A program made the translations under genes and the position numbers. The notes beneath the pieces were generated by a model. It did not search any database. It was given only the letters and a program-made list of their open reading frames with translations, and was not told the origin of the DNA. From contig NW_026944388.1 of the NCBI RefSeq assembly GCF_033439725.1, forward strand, positions 1,240,001-1,304,000: a stretch of 64,000 bases of DNA. The letters are read 5' to 3'. Numbering within the stretch: position 1 is the stretch's first letter; every line of letters starts with the position of its first letter. Below are positions 11,001-21,801 of this stretch, one piece after another. The DNA comes from Neurospora tetraspora (lineage: Eukaryota; Ascomycota; Sordariomycetes; Sordariales; Sordariaceae).

Positions 11001-13226
11001 AGTGCGGCCGGTACCTAACACGGTTTTGACGTACCGTGTGAGTGTACAGAATACGTCAATGTCACGAGGCTTGGCCGTAAATGACTGCATTAATTAGTAT
11101 ACGGATACGCAGTCGCTAGTGTGATGTACCACAGTACACGTAGGGCTAGACGCGGCGAAAGTGAAATCCATAGCGTAGTGTATGGTGAAGGCTGTGAGAG
11201 AAACCATGCCTAGAGGTTGCCGTTTTTAACCAATGTTGGCCAATGAGGAAAACGCACTTGCAACTGTCCCTTGCAACTGCGCAACAATCCGATAGACGTC
11301 ACTTCTGACCAAGTTGGGAAAGGACGTTTCCAGGGCCCCTTTGGATGCGGTGTCAGAACACAATAGGCATGGTACTCCCTTTCCAGCCTGACAGCTCTTG
11401 GCATGTCGACTAGTCCCGTCGGTCATAGCCTCATATAGGTAACGCCATCTCTTGGTATGTCGACTTTCTCTCTAGTTAAGAGGAAGGCACTCCTCGAGTT
11501 AACTCGACTCGGCCTTGGATTTTGCTTTTGGTGTAGCGCAGTAGCCTTGAGGTTGCTTCGCGGTCCCAGAAAAGTAATAGTAATGACAAGGAAGTCGACG
11601 AGATCGGATCTCATCTCGATTGCTCTTGCATCCTATCAATCTAGTCTGTCCGTTCTCACGGGACTCGCAAGCTGTGGACAGAAAGCTGGGACCGTACCGT
11701 GTGTACAGTATAATACCACCATTTTCGGAAAGGGCACTTTTCCCTTTCTTTGCGGTAAGCTTTCCTTCCCTCCAGTCAATCCCCTTGTTTACTTTTTTGC
11801 TGCTGGGCTGTATACAGTCGAAAAAGCCTGCAAGGGATTCTTGGCAGCCACTGCGGCGCACCGCCGATATCTCTCAGTGAGATAGGGCCGTGTGTCAAAC
11901 CGCCATGGAAAATATTTCCCTGGTTTTCGACACGGAGCAGGAGGGGAAACATTGTGATGTATCAGATTTTCCCTACCGCCCTTCAGCATGGAATCTCATT
12001 ACAACCACGGGACACAATCTTCCCCATCGTTTCTCTCATCTCGCGTTGCCACAACATGTTGTGAAAGAGCATGCAGCTTCTCTGCCTCTCTGACCGCCTC
12101 GATTACGCACAGCTGACGAGACAAGTTTGGGTAGGAGGGGGGAAAGAAAGGGCATTGTGGGAGTGATTGGATAGGCCGTCAAGATTCGGTTTTCGATAAT
12201 GGTGGGTGACACCCGTGGGGATGGAGGAGTGAGAACTCAAATTCGTCATCGGCCGAGAGATGACGGGTAACATTCCCGTGCGGTGGTGCTCAAGAACCAG
12301 AGAGAAACGAAAAACTCTGAAGAAGAAGAAGCAAAGAAAAAGCGAACTCGAGACCGAAGGGAATGTTTGACGAGAAGCTTTCAAGTGGCATTGGTGTAAG
12401 AACTGTTTCGGACCCAGTTTTCGGGTACACACTATCGTGTTCACTTATTTTCTCTAACGCCGTCAGCCCTTCGTATGGACGCCTCAACGCCCGAGCGAAC
12501 CCCTCTGGCTTGCAGCAGCAATTAGGAAAACCAGTTCCAATACCTAATTCTCATTCAAATCGGATTTATCCCCACACTATACTAGCCAATTACATCTGGA
12601 GAGAGACCTTCACAGCGACGCCTCAACGGGGCATGCAGACCTCAGAAAGCCACATAGTTGGCAGGACAGGGGGGGGGATAAATCCGATTTGAATGAGAAT
12701 TAGCGGTAGCCCGGATGCTCACTGGCCGCCTGCTGGATCTGGTGTAACTAGCTGTTCCCCATCCTGTCATCTGAATCCGTTTCCTGGGGCACGGCGTAAA
12801 AGCCGGGGAGGGCACGGCGAAAGCAGGGACAGTTGTGAGATTGTCCATTTTCTTTCTTCTCTCGTTACACACCCTCGAGACACCAACGGCTGTCAGACGT
12901 TCACCACAGTGGTAACGAGAAAATTCTCACGGCAATCGACATATCTCGAGACCCTTTCTGCAGAAGCATGTCTGTGATGAATGCCGCAAATCGTATGGTC
13001 AATGGAGCGTGTTGCCATAATGAAGCGTCCAAGTGTCAATGCTTAATCGGCGAGATCGACATGGCGGTCTCGAACATCGTGGGCCTTTTGGCCTGATTGT
13101 CGTGTTTTGTGCATGAAGGACCACGTCTCGTCGTTTCTGTCATACATGCCGTTTCGGCTTCTTTTTCACTGACTTGCAGTAGTGAAAGTAAGGGAGAGCG
13201 AGTCTCGTCCTCTCATCTTCTCCGGT
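8031..13226. other. Gene-poor 5.2-kb region
   Basis: Upstream region of the Myb-like gene and 3' region of tfc7. No ORF here could be assigned to a family. The longest is on the minus strand, 8772..9404, open upstream to about 9600 in the same frame and without a clear ATG. It includes CDCLFQNAVQYC and a GTAAGT donor at 9379, so a small multi-exon gene for a cysteine-containing protein is possible but unproven. A minus ORF at 10130..10690 looks random. The 158-bp foldback element at 12545-12702 lies here. Confidence 0.4.
12545..12702. mobile_element. MITE-like foldback element with 29-bp perfect inverted ends
   Basis: Positions 12545-12573 and 12674-12702 are exact 29-nt reverse complements, beginning TAATTCTCATTC and ending GAATGAGAATTA. 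About 100 bp of unrelated sequence lies between them. The outermost TA on each side could be a TA target duplication, as Tc1/mariner-derived MITEs have; the remaining 27-bp ends would then be the terminal repeats. There is no coding capacity. The perfect arms show no RIP-type decay, which suits a short element below the RIP length threshold. A simple foldback of non-transposon origin is the alternative. Confidence 0.6.
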
Positions 13227-14934
13227 TTAGAGACGAGAGCCACCGGTGGAAGATTTCCCGTGAGACTTGCCACTCTCCTTGTTGCCCTCCACGACGACCC
13301 CCAGTGATATTCCAGCATCCAGCATGCTCTTGTTGGGGGTATTCTTAAAGGACTCGTCGCCCGAGAACCGCCTGCGTGGCTTGGTTAGTAGTCGTGTTTC
13401 TTTTTAAAATCAGGGGTGGGCATCAAAATAACAAAGCGTTAGATTAATCAAAGCTCGCTTACCATCCTCTTTCCTCTCCCTGAGAAAGATGTGAACAGTC
13501 ACTGTTCAGTTCGCGGTTCCAACCACCCCCTACGCCTCGGCCACCCCTCCAGACTACGGGAGCATGAAGACCCTGCTCCCGTGGATCACTCTCCGCACCC
13601 TGAAGATCGTCGGTACCTGCTTTGGCGGTTTGTTTTGCCGTTCCAGGAGTGCTGCCGAGGATGTTGCTGGTGTTGTTCGCGCCGCTGCTACTGCTGCTGG
13701 TGCTGGGATCCGTCACCGTCTGGGCCCGAGGTGCATTCGCACTTACACTGACCGGGTTGATGGCCGTAAGAGATGCGTTGGCTCCTGATGAAGCTCCATT
13801 TCGTCGCCGAAACACACTAAGGCCGCAGGTAAAGGCTCGAAAGTCTTCGACCTCGATGTTCTCCGGCATGTTGCCTGTCAGAACACGGCCAAGAGCAATG
13901 ATGGGGGCAGCGTGCGAACAGAGGAGAACGGCACGGATGCCATCCCTATCACACTCGGCAACCAGCCGCTCCAAGGTGACAGCAAGGCGGTCATGCAGCT
14001 CATCGACACTCTCGCCCATCCGCGTCGGTACTACTGCCGGCTGATAATCACGGTCCAGCAGGGAAGGGAAATGAGACTCGAGCGTGGCAAGGCTCGCAGG
14101 TACGGGGTGTTCGAACGGCGCCGAACCGTACCACTCGCCTAATCCTGTCTCTCCTCGAACATGCAGCTGTCGCTGGCAGTGGCGAGTGCCCTTTTCGGCA
14201 TCTTCTGGCACAGACGACGGAGAGGACGATGCTGATCGGACGAAGGGCTCTACCGTCTGTAAACAACGGTAGTAAAGACTAGAGTAAACACGCTCTATGG
14301 GCGGGTCTGCTGTAACCAAACGCTGGCCCAGCTCCTTGGCTTGATCTACGCCATGGGCTGTGAGGGCTGGGTCTGCGGCAATACCCGTAGGGGATCTGAG
14401 GTTGGACGAGTAACTGCCGTTGGTATGGTCAACCAGCCAGTTGGAGCGGAACTGTGAGCCATCCCTTTTGCGTCAGCTCAATTCTACTTTTTAGCCGTAA
14501 TTCTCGAGAGAGCCAGCAGCACTCTGGTAGCTAGCTGGAGGTCTGCTATGGGAAAGCATGTTATCCATATTGTACCGGTATGGGTTATTCCATGCTTGTG
14601 TTGTTCCCGACGTCGCACTCGTGATAGTCCATGCCGGGGGCCAGCGGAGTGATCTCCGGAGACCAATCGCAACTTTGAACGGCACGGCACGGCGGTGACT
14701 GACCCCCAGTGGTCATGGACACGCCCATTGTCCATTGCGTAGAGGGATTTGGTGTCACGTTGCGTAGCCGAGACCAAGTATTGGGTAGCATACTAAAGTT
14801 TCACCGCGGACGGGGAAGACGGAACCGAGGCTTGACAATGGGGAATAAGAAAGGAAAGAAAGGACGGGGAAAGGGAAGGTGATATCAGTCGCACTTACAC
14901 CGTGGCGCGTAACGTAGATAACCTCCAATGTCAT
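13227..14934 (-). CDS. tfc7: TFIIIC subunit Tfc7/tau55, histidine-phosphatase fold
   Basis: Exons complement(13227..13371, 13463..14451, 14899..14934), 389 residues. Exon 1 is only 36 nt and encodes MTLEVIYVTRHG; exon 2 resumes with FRSNWLVD. The phases (0, then 2) and splice signals fit. The fold is the phosphoglycerate-mutase/histidine-phosphatase type: RHG near the N terminus, RCLQTVEP, a GEWY motif, and the second histidine in LLCSHAAPI (about residue 190). The C-terminal GWNRELNSDCSHL..GEERGWRF resembles the yeast tau55 C-terminal beta-domain (MNGNTEFLSSGEEMNW), which binds tau131 inside TFIIIC. That match separates Tfc7 from metabolic phosphatases. TFIIIC recruits RNA polymerase III to tRNA and 5S genes. 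Odd: the first intron is 447 nt, far longer than its neighbours, and a Ser/Asn-rich insertion separates the two domains. Confidence 0.9.
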
Positions 14935-15634
14935 GGTTTCTGACTGATGCCAAATAATGACCTTTCTAGGAAATAATGTGGGAGCGAGGTGAGAGATGTC
15001 ACAATTCTCGTAATGGGAGATTGGCTGGTTGATGGTGTGTCGGCTTGGTGTCTGGTTCTGACTTGCTGTCTGTCTGTTGATGTCAGAGCCAAACAAGCGG
15101 ATGTTGTTGTTGTCTAGATGGGGCGCCGAGGTTTAGCGGGTCCGGATGTTTAATTCCCGGGTCCTGACCCGGACCGAAACCGATCGGGCAATTGCCCCCC
15201 CGAGAAGGCTGATAACGGCCTAAACCAGTTCTTAACAGCTTCACATGCCAAGTGCGGGGTAAGCCGTTAGTGCTTGGCTAACTTCGCTAACACGCTAGCA
15301 CTTGCCCATATGTGACCTGTCGCTATCGTGGTAAGAGAGCGTCTAGACAAAAATAGTTGATATTATGTAAAGCCAAGGATGAGATCGAAGTTGTACATTC
15401 ACTTTATCACCAAAGGAGCGGGGCTAATGTGGGAGTCTGGCCCCTGTTGAGCTGGGTACAGTACGGCTTGGCGTACACACTCGTTGACACTCTCTTCACA
15501 TGAACGTCCACTTGCAAGTTGTACGTACGCAGTTGAATGCTCCTGGATTACTGGCCGCCTGGTGGTTACTCGGCCCGGATGCCCGCATATGGTTTATGGT
15601 GTTGACGCTTGGCGACAAGCGAGTAGAGTGGTGA
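14935..15634. other. Intergenic: tfc7 promoter
   Basis: Between the tfc7 start and the 3' end of the next minus-strand gene. It contains short GC-rich inverted stretches near 15135-15190 (GGGTC/GACCC). No gene is seen. Confidence 0.5.
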
Positions 15635-17431
15635 TCATCGCTGTCTCAACTTGGCTTCGTGCTCTACCCACAAGTTCTTGCATGCCCTATGCCCCCAAAA
15701 GTCGATCCACCACTCACCGAAACTGTCCTCGACATCGAAGTCAACGCCAGTAACTCTCTCATCCCTCTTGAGGCCGCAGATCACACAGGGCTTCGGTGCC
15801 GTGGCTACGTTCTTGGCTACATGAACCTGGAGAGCGAGCTTAAGCTGTGGGACCTTGAGTTTCGTATCCGAGGCGGCATTAGCTGCCGTAACTGTAGAGC
15901 GCAGACTTCCCTCTTGCTGGGTCCAGACATCCAGAACCGCAACGGCACTATGATCATCTCTAGCAGACTGAGTCTTATCAACAGTGGCAAGCTTCATTCC
16001 CCTCATGCCTCCCGCGGCTGAGATGGACATGCCCTGCATGAGAAACTTGTCGCGTTGCCACCTTTGCTTCCGGCCAGCGATGATCCTGCCTGTCACAGTA
16101 GCCAGGGCCAGATAACCGCGCAAGAATGTCATTGTGGCAGGATCGGAAACAACAGCATGCTGCTTGGCCGCGGGGAGAGCCTTGATCTTGAGAAGAGATG
16201 TTCTGGAGAGGTCGAGGAGCTGGGGTAGTATGGAGAGCAAGATGGATGGCGGAGGCACGTTCGTAGGCGGAGGACTTTTGTCAGAGCTGGTGGGTTGGGA
16301 AGCAACTCCGACAATCTTTGGTTTTTCGTTCTCTGTTTCCCCCCAGTCCTTCCAGTCTGAGTCAAAAGAAGAGTCTAGGTCTGGTTTCTTTGCTGGCGTC
16401 TTGGTATTACCAGCCGTCTTTGCCGGTGTCTTGGTGCTACTGACGGAAAGGTCTTTGAACTCATCCCAATCATCCCCAAAACCATCACCAGTACCTGACG
16501 GCCAAGCTGTGACCGGGGAAGGTTCACGCTCCTTGACCTCTTTGGGGAAGTCGGAGGTCACCGGTGTCTTGATCTTGAGCTCCTTGACATCGCTGAGTTT
16601 TCGAGTGTGAGACTTTGGCGCTTCTGGATATAGCGTCTGGGAATTGCCACCCGATAAGAAAAGGCCAGGGGGCTGTTTCTTGGGTTCTTTCGTGCCAGAA
16701 CTGGCGGCTGGGACAATTGGCGCGGGACTTGAAGTGCCTTCAAAGTCACCGAACTCGTCGTCGTCGTCATCATCACCGTCTACCCCCTGGAGCTCAAAGT
16801 CATCGGCATCAAACAAGACATTTGGGTCAGCGTTCCGGATAGGCTTGATCACAGGTTTCTGTTTCTGAGCTGGCTTATTGGCAGATGGCTGAGTAGCAGT
16901 CGAGGACAAGTCCAGGTTGACGAGCTTATTGGACACCAAATCAAGCGTTGGGCTTCTGACGAGACGGTTCCGTGGCGGTTCGGCGTTGCTAGTCGGAGAG
17001 AATGCGCTTGGTGTAGGTTGTATGGGCTGTGTTGTCGTTGTAGGGGCGGCAACCTCAAAGTCTCCCCAACCGTCCTCATCCTCTACGTCCGGCGCAGCGG
17101 GCTTCGGGGGTGCCGGAACTGGCGATACAAATTGGAAACTCTGAAATCCTCCTTGGGATCCACCTAGCGTACCGAGATCCCCCCATACATTTGATATCTG
17201 AGGTTGAATAGGCGGTGCTGACGGCCATTGAATAGAGACAGGAACTGGTTGCTGTTGTGGTTGCGGCGGCTTTGGCGGCTGTGGTTGTGGTTGTGATGGA
17301 AACGTGCTGTTGTTTGATGCCAGGAAAGAAAAAGGGTCGCTAGCTAAAGGATTTGAAGGGTTGTTCCGATTCGACTGAGAACCTTGATCCTCAGATGAGG
17401 CCCCAAAGGCCGCAAAAAGATCGGCTGACAT
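15635..17431 (-). CDS. Acidic adaptor-like protein with WxxF/DFxxF motifs
   Basis: Single exon, 598 residues, ATG at 17431. It begins MSADLFAAFGA, then a Gln/Pro-rich disordered stretch, then repeated acidic aromatic motifs: DGWGDFEVA, DEFGDFEG, GDDWDEFKDL, SDWKDWGE. Such motifs are typical of proteins that bind clathrin-adaptor ear domains. The C-terminal 200 residues look folded, mostly helical (PSILLSILPQLLDLSR), and carry a CxxC-like CVICGLKRDE and a WWIDFWGHRACKNLW motif. From memory, orthologues in other Pezizomycotina are often labelled ppk6-like, but no protein-kinase motifs are present here, so that label is doubtful. I infer a role in clathrin-linked endosome/Golgi traffic. It shares an 832-bp divergent promoter region with the TBC gene. 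Confidence 0.8.
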   Translation of the reverse strand: MSADLFAAFGASSEDQGSQSNRNNPSNPLASDPFSFLASNNSTFPSQPQPQPPKPPQPQQQPVPVSIQWPSAPPIQPQISNVWGDLGTLGGSQGGFQSFQFVSPVPAPPKPAAPDVEDEDGWGDFEVAAPTTTTQPIQPTPSAFSPTSNAEPPRNRLVRSPTLDLVSNKLVNLDLSSTATQPSANKPAQKQKPVIKPIRNADPNVLFDADDFELQGVDGDDDDDDEFGDFEGTSSPAPIVPAASSGTKEPKKQPPGLFLSGGNSQTLYPEAPKSHTRKLSDVKELKIKTPVTSDFPKEVKEREPSPVTAWPSGTGDGFGDDWDEFKDLSVSSTKTPAKTAGNTKTPAKKPDLDSSFDSDWKDWGETENEKPKIVGVASQPTSSDKSPPPTNVPPPSILLSILPQLLDLSRTSLLKIKALPAAKQHAVVSDPATMTFLRGYLALATVTGRIIAGRKQRWQRDKFLMQGMSISAAGGMRGMKLATVDKTQSARDDHSAVAVLDVWTQQEGSLRSTVTAANAASDTKLKVPQLKLALQVHVAKNVATAPKPCVICGLKRDERVTGVDFDVEDSFGEWWIDFWGHRACKNLWVEHEAKLRQR

Positions 17432-18263
17432 GATGGTTGTGCTTCAGGAATCGAAGGATTTGGTGATCCCACCGGGTCTTATCCAGGGAATGGCAATATG
17501 TCGACAAGTTGAAGGGGAAGAGTTCGAGTTGAACGTTGGAGGGCCAAAGTGTTGTCGAGGAAGCTTGAGCCCCAATCTTCACCGTCTCACGGGGCGACGT
17601 TGCGACGTTGGCGTTGTTGGCGTTTGAAGGTGGTGGGTAGAACAAGCCACAGCTTTATTGCTCCGTTTTGAATCCCTTTGTGATTAGGTAGCCCAAAGCG
17701 GGCCAAGATAGATCTAAAAGATCGTGGAGAGGCAAATGTCTTTTGTATGGTGTTGAGAGTTGAGGATGAAATGGACGGGATGCCTGCCGGGCGAGCGTGA
17801 CGTTGGTCGTCAACGCGGAACAGCGGACAAGTCCGGCCCCACTCTACACTCCCCTGACCGCCGAGGTGCCCCACCATTCAGTGCACTCGCACGCTCACAG
17901 AGCGCTGAAGAAGTCTTGGCAGCCAAGAACTGTCACTGGTCAGGTCACTCACCACCGTCACTCATCAGTACCACTCTTGCCTTCCCAGATTCAGTTTTAC
18001 TGACGAGGTGAACATTCAGGATTCAAGTTCCTGGCATTTCTTTCGTCTCATCTTTCTCACAGTTCAGCGTCCTTGATGGCGTTGTGCCCAAAGAGATATA
18101 TACAGTACTTAACATTTCCAATCCTGACCAACCTTTTAATCAACAACAACAAGCAACTCCGTGATAGCATCACTGAGCCACATCGCCCGAGGTGACCACC
18201 CGGAAAATAAAATAGGAAGATACTGGGCTGTACCATCAACGACGTCACACCGTCACCCAAGTC
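17432..18263. promoter_or_regulatory. Divergent promoter region
   Basis: An 832-bp region between the adaptor-like gene (-) and the TBC gene (+), with both starts at its edges. It contains a GACGTCAC half-CRE at 18241-18248, just before the TBC start codon. No ORF of interest. Confidence 0.5.
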
Positions 18264-20582
18264 ATGAGACCATTGTCCGAAGCAAAGTATGTTATATCAC
18301 AATGCCGCATACGACTACTCTGTAGACTATCAACCACATCACATACTGACCTGTCCTCAGGTCAAAATGGGAAGAGACAATGCGATATAGCTCCAAGCCC
18401 TCCAGTTTCTTGGATCTCCAGCAGGCAATCAAGCACCATCCCCAAGACAGTCCATGTCTGACAGGCTGTCGCTCCGTCTGCTGGAAGATCCTCCTTCTAT
18501 TTCGAGACTCGCCAACTGAAAAGTGGGCCGAGATCTTGAGCGGATGTCGCAGCTCCTATACATCCATCCATGAGAAACATCTTCGCTTTATCAAGCACCC
18601 CGAACTGCTGGCCGAGCTACCCGTTGATCCTCTGGCAGACGACCCCGACTCGCCCTGGGAACTTGTGCGCAAAGATGAGCTCATCCGGTCTGAGATCCTG
18701 CAGGATGTCCAACGGCTGCCGGATGACCCCCTTTATCACCAAGACTCTGTCCAGGCCATGATCCTTGATATACTGTTCCTCTACTGCAAACTCAATCCGG
18801 GTGTGGGCGGCTACCGGCAGGGGATGCACGAACTGCTTGCCCCTATCGTTCATGTTCTCACCCAGGACGCTCTGGACCGAAAGAAGACGGTGGCAGCCGA
18901 TGAAGAGGTTGGCCCTCCTCTTATGCTTGACATGTTGGACTCAGCATACGTTGAACATGACGCTTACACTATTTTCTCGATGCTCATGGCACGTGCAAGC
19001 GCGTTTTACGAAGTGGGTAGTGACAAAACGGGCGAACAAAACACCATCGTCGAGAAGAGTAGGCACATTCACGACGAGTTGCTCATGCAGGTGGATCCCG
19101 AACTTGCAAGCCATCTAAAGGAGATTGAAATCCTTCCTCAAATATTCCTCATTCGTTGGATCCGCCTTTTGTTCGGCAGAGAGTTCCCTTTTGAACAGTT
19201 GCTTGTATTATGGGATACTATTTTTGCTCTCGACCCGAACTTGGATCTGATAGATCTGATATGTGTAGCCATGCTACTGAGAATCCGATGGACATGTGAG
19301 ACCACTCACTCTTTGTCACTCTTTCTAGGCCAAACTGAGCAACTGACATCAACAAAAACACACAGTACTCGAATCCGATTACGCCATGGCCTTACAACTC
19401 CTCCTTCGATACCCAGTTCCTCCGGACTCACAAGGACCTCACACCTTCGTCGACGACGCCCTATACCTACGAGACCATCCAAACGCTACTGGCGGCGCCA
19501 CCATCATCTTCAAACACACCAGAAAGCACCCACTCTTGTCATCGGCCGCTCCTTCAGTCACGAGTCCTGGCCCTCAACCGCCAGCCTCGCCCTCCAAACA
19601 CGGCTTTGGTAGCTTACGCCAACGGACTCTAGGAGCCAGGTCACCACTATCCTCCCTGCAACAACCCGGTGGCGTTGAAGCCCTACTCTCCGGCGCTGCT
19701 AAGAACATGATCGAACGCGGAGAGAAGCTAGGCATCAACCAGGCCGTACGGGACGCCATGGGCGAGATCAAGAAGGGTCTCCAGGAAGCTCGTAATTCTT
19801 CGTCTAGTAGGAGTGCAGCGGGCCGCAGCCCTTTGCGCGACGGGTATCTCTACCAACCACCACAACACACGGTTACGAGCATGCAGAGGAGGAACCGACA
19901 GCTAGCTGCCTTGTTGGACGAGTCCATCACCAGTCTCAAGCACCTCGCCGCTTCAGGGTTAGGGGAAACAGCCGACAAGGAGAAGCACATCGAAACCGTG
20001 GAGATTACCGCGGCAAAAATCCAGTTTGTCAAGGCGTGCCTGGAGGACTCATCTCTGATACTCCCTGATTTGGAGGAGTCTGCCCCTGCTGAGCGTGAGC
20101 CGCAAGCACCGTCGTCCCCGCCTCCTTCTGCTCCGACTTTCAACGCCCTCAGCCTCTCGCCTTCGCACCACAGGGGTAGTGCCGATTCAAGGGCGCCAAC
20201 AGTTGCCTTGGATACGACGCCCGTGGTGATGACTTCGTCTGCCGTGGAAGAGGAAGAGGAAGAGGAAGCGGAAGCGGAAGTTAGCATATCACAAGCGTCG
20301 ACTATTACCACTCTTCCACCTGCAGCTGCGCCAGGATCAACAGGGGAAGCGGATGGACCTCCCAAAACCCCAACGGAGATGACGACGCCGGAAATTACCA
20401 CGAAGAAGCCTGAAACCAACGGCAATGACCCCTCACCATCTCCCGCCGCCATCCATGTAAAACCACCCTTATCACCGCCCTCTACAAACCCCAGCGAACC
20501 AACACCATCCTCGCCACCACCACCAGCCAACCCCGACCCCCTCTCCTCCTCTTCCTCACCCTCGCAACCAGAAACCCCAGAA

Positions 20583-20618
<36 letters not shown>

Positions 20619-21173
20619 GAACCGCCTCACCGCCCTGAACCCCTCCCCACCCGTTCAACAATAGCCCAATCCTCCTTCGCCTGGATGCTCGAGCCAGAAG
20701 ACCCTTCTTTCATCACCCCTAACTCCTCATCAACACTACACACAACCAACAGTCCCTTCCCCCCACCTCGCTCACCACCCACCACCGCCTTTCCCGAGTT
20801 AGGCCGTGGTCGACCATCTAGTTTTAGTCATTCCATCCTTGCAGGACCAGCAGCAGCAGGAACAGCGGGAACGAAAACAAAGCCAAGGAAGAAAAGTCTC
20901 GGAAAGAGTAACAGGATGAGTAACGCCTCGAGGGAACGTAATGCGTTTCTTTTTGGCGATGAGGATGGGGAGGACCAGGCTGCTGGAGGGGGAGGAAAGA
21001 AGTTGGGACTCGGGATGGGGTCGTTGGGGGATGGGATTTTTGGGTTGGAGGTTATTTCGAGGACTAGTAAGGAGAGGGAGAGGGAGAAGGGCAGTGCGAA
21101 GGGGGAGGAGGATGGGAAAGGGGGAGGAGGGGTGGAAGGAGAAGGAGAAACTGAGGCTGAGAGGGGGGAATGA
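18264..21173 (+). CDS. TBC-domain Rab GTPase-activating protein, TBC1D5-like
   Basis: Exons 18264..18286, 18361..19295 and 19366..21173; joins in phases 2 and 1; 921 residues. The short first exon gives MRPLSEAK, continuing SKWEETMRYSS. The N-terminal third is a TBC domain: CRSVCWKILLLF opens it, ILQDVQR supplies the arginine finger of the IxxDxxR motif, and YRQGMHELLAPI supplies the glutamine finger. It ends with QLLVLWDTIFALDP and a helical segment across exon 2/3 (RIRWTLLESDYAMALQLLLRYP). The order and wording fit the TBC1D5 group, which in other eukaryotes inactivates Rab7 and binds retromer and Atg8. The C-terminal two thirds are disordered: Pro/Ser-rich, an acidic run, a 12-Gln tract near 20590, then Gly-rich. 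Single-exon reading is wrong because of the phase-1 intron at 19296-19365. Confidence 0.9.
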
Positions 21174-21801
21174 TACCGATTAGGGCTGAGTACTGTAGTG
21201 AGGATTCCACTTGAGCTGAGTTGATGCGGGATACCATGGAAATTCCACTTATACATTAGTAATCCTAGTGGTTGAGTTGTTACCTTGGTAAGGCGTTGAG
21301 CACGGAAACAGACCATCGCTTTGGTATTGCCTTGATGACTCTCTGCGGCGTGGCATTTACACCACAAGCAATAAGAGAGCATGGTTGCCTGGGATCCTAT
21401 TTTGTGCTGAGATTGAGGCCTAACGCTTTTTGATGGAAGATATATATCGCTGATCGTAGTGTTACAGTAACTTCGCTGCTCTGATGTTGCCTTGAACGAT
21501 GATGGTTAACAAATTCACCCGTAGGTTCGAGGCGGGATGTCCGCAGTAAACTTGCGAGATGGTAGTTATACCGTGAACGACACAAGCCTCATCCCACCTA
21601 CGGGCAGACTGACAACTCCAAGACCGCTCCGAGATCGTGGCTTGGACAGATGCTTGCGCCATGTTTCTCCTATCGTCCGAGAGAGGCAACCAAATACCGA
21701 CCGAGGTAAGCACCACGAAGTATGCGCTACCAACCATGAATCCCATCACCAACTTTATTATTGTTCTGCCTGATCCTACAATATTCACTCTCTGTGCACC
21801 T
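21174..21801. other. Convergent 3' intergenic region
   Basis: 3' flanks of the TBC gene (+) and the dsRBD-like gene (-). No gene found. Confidence 0.5.
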
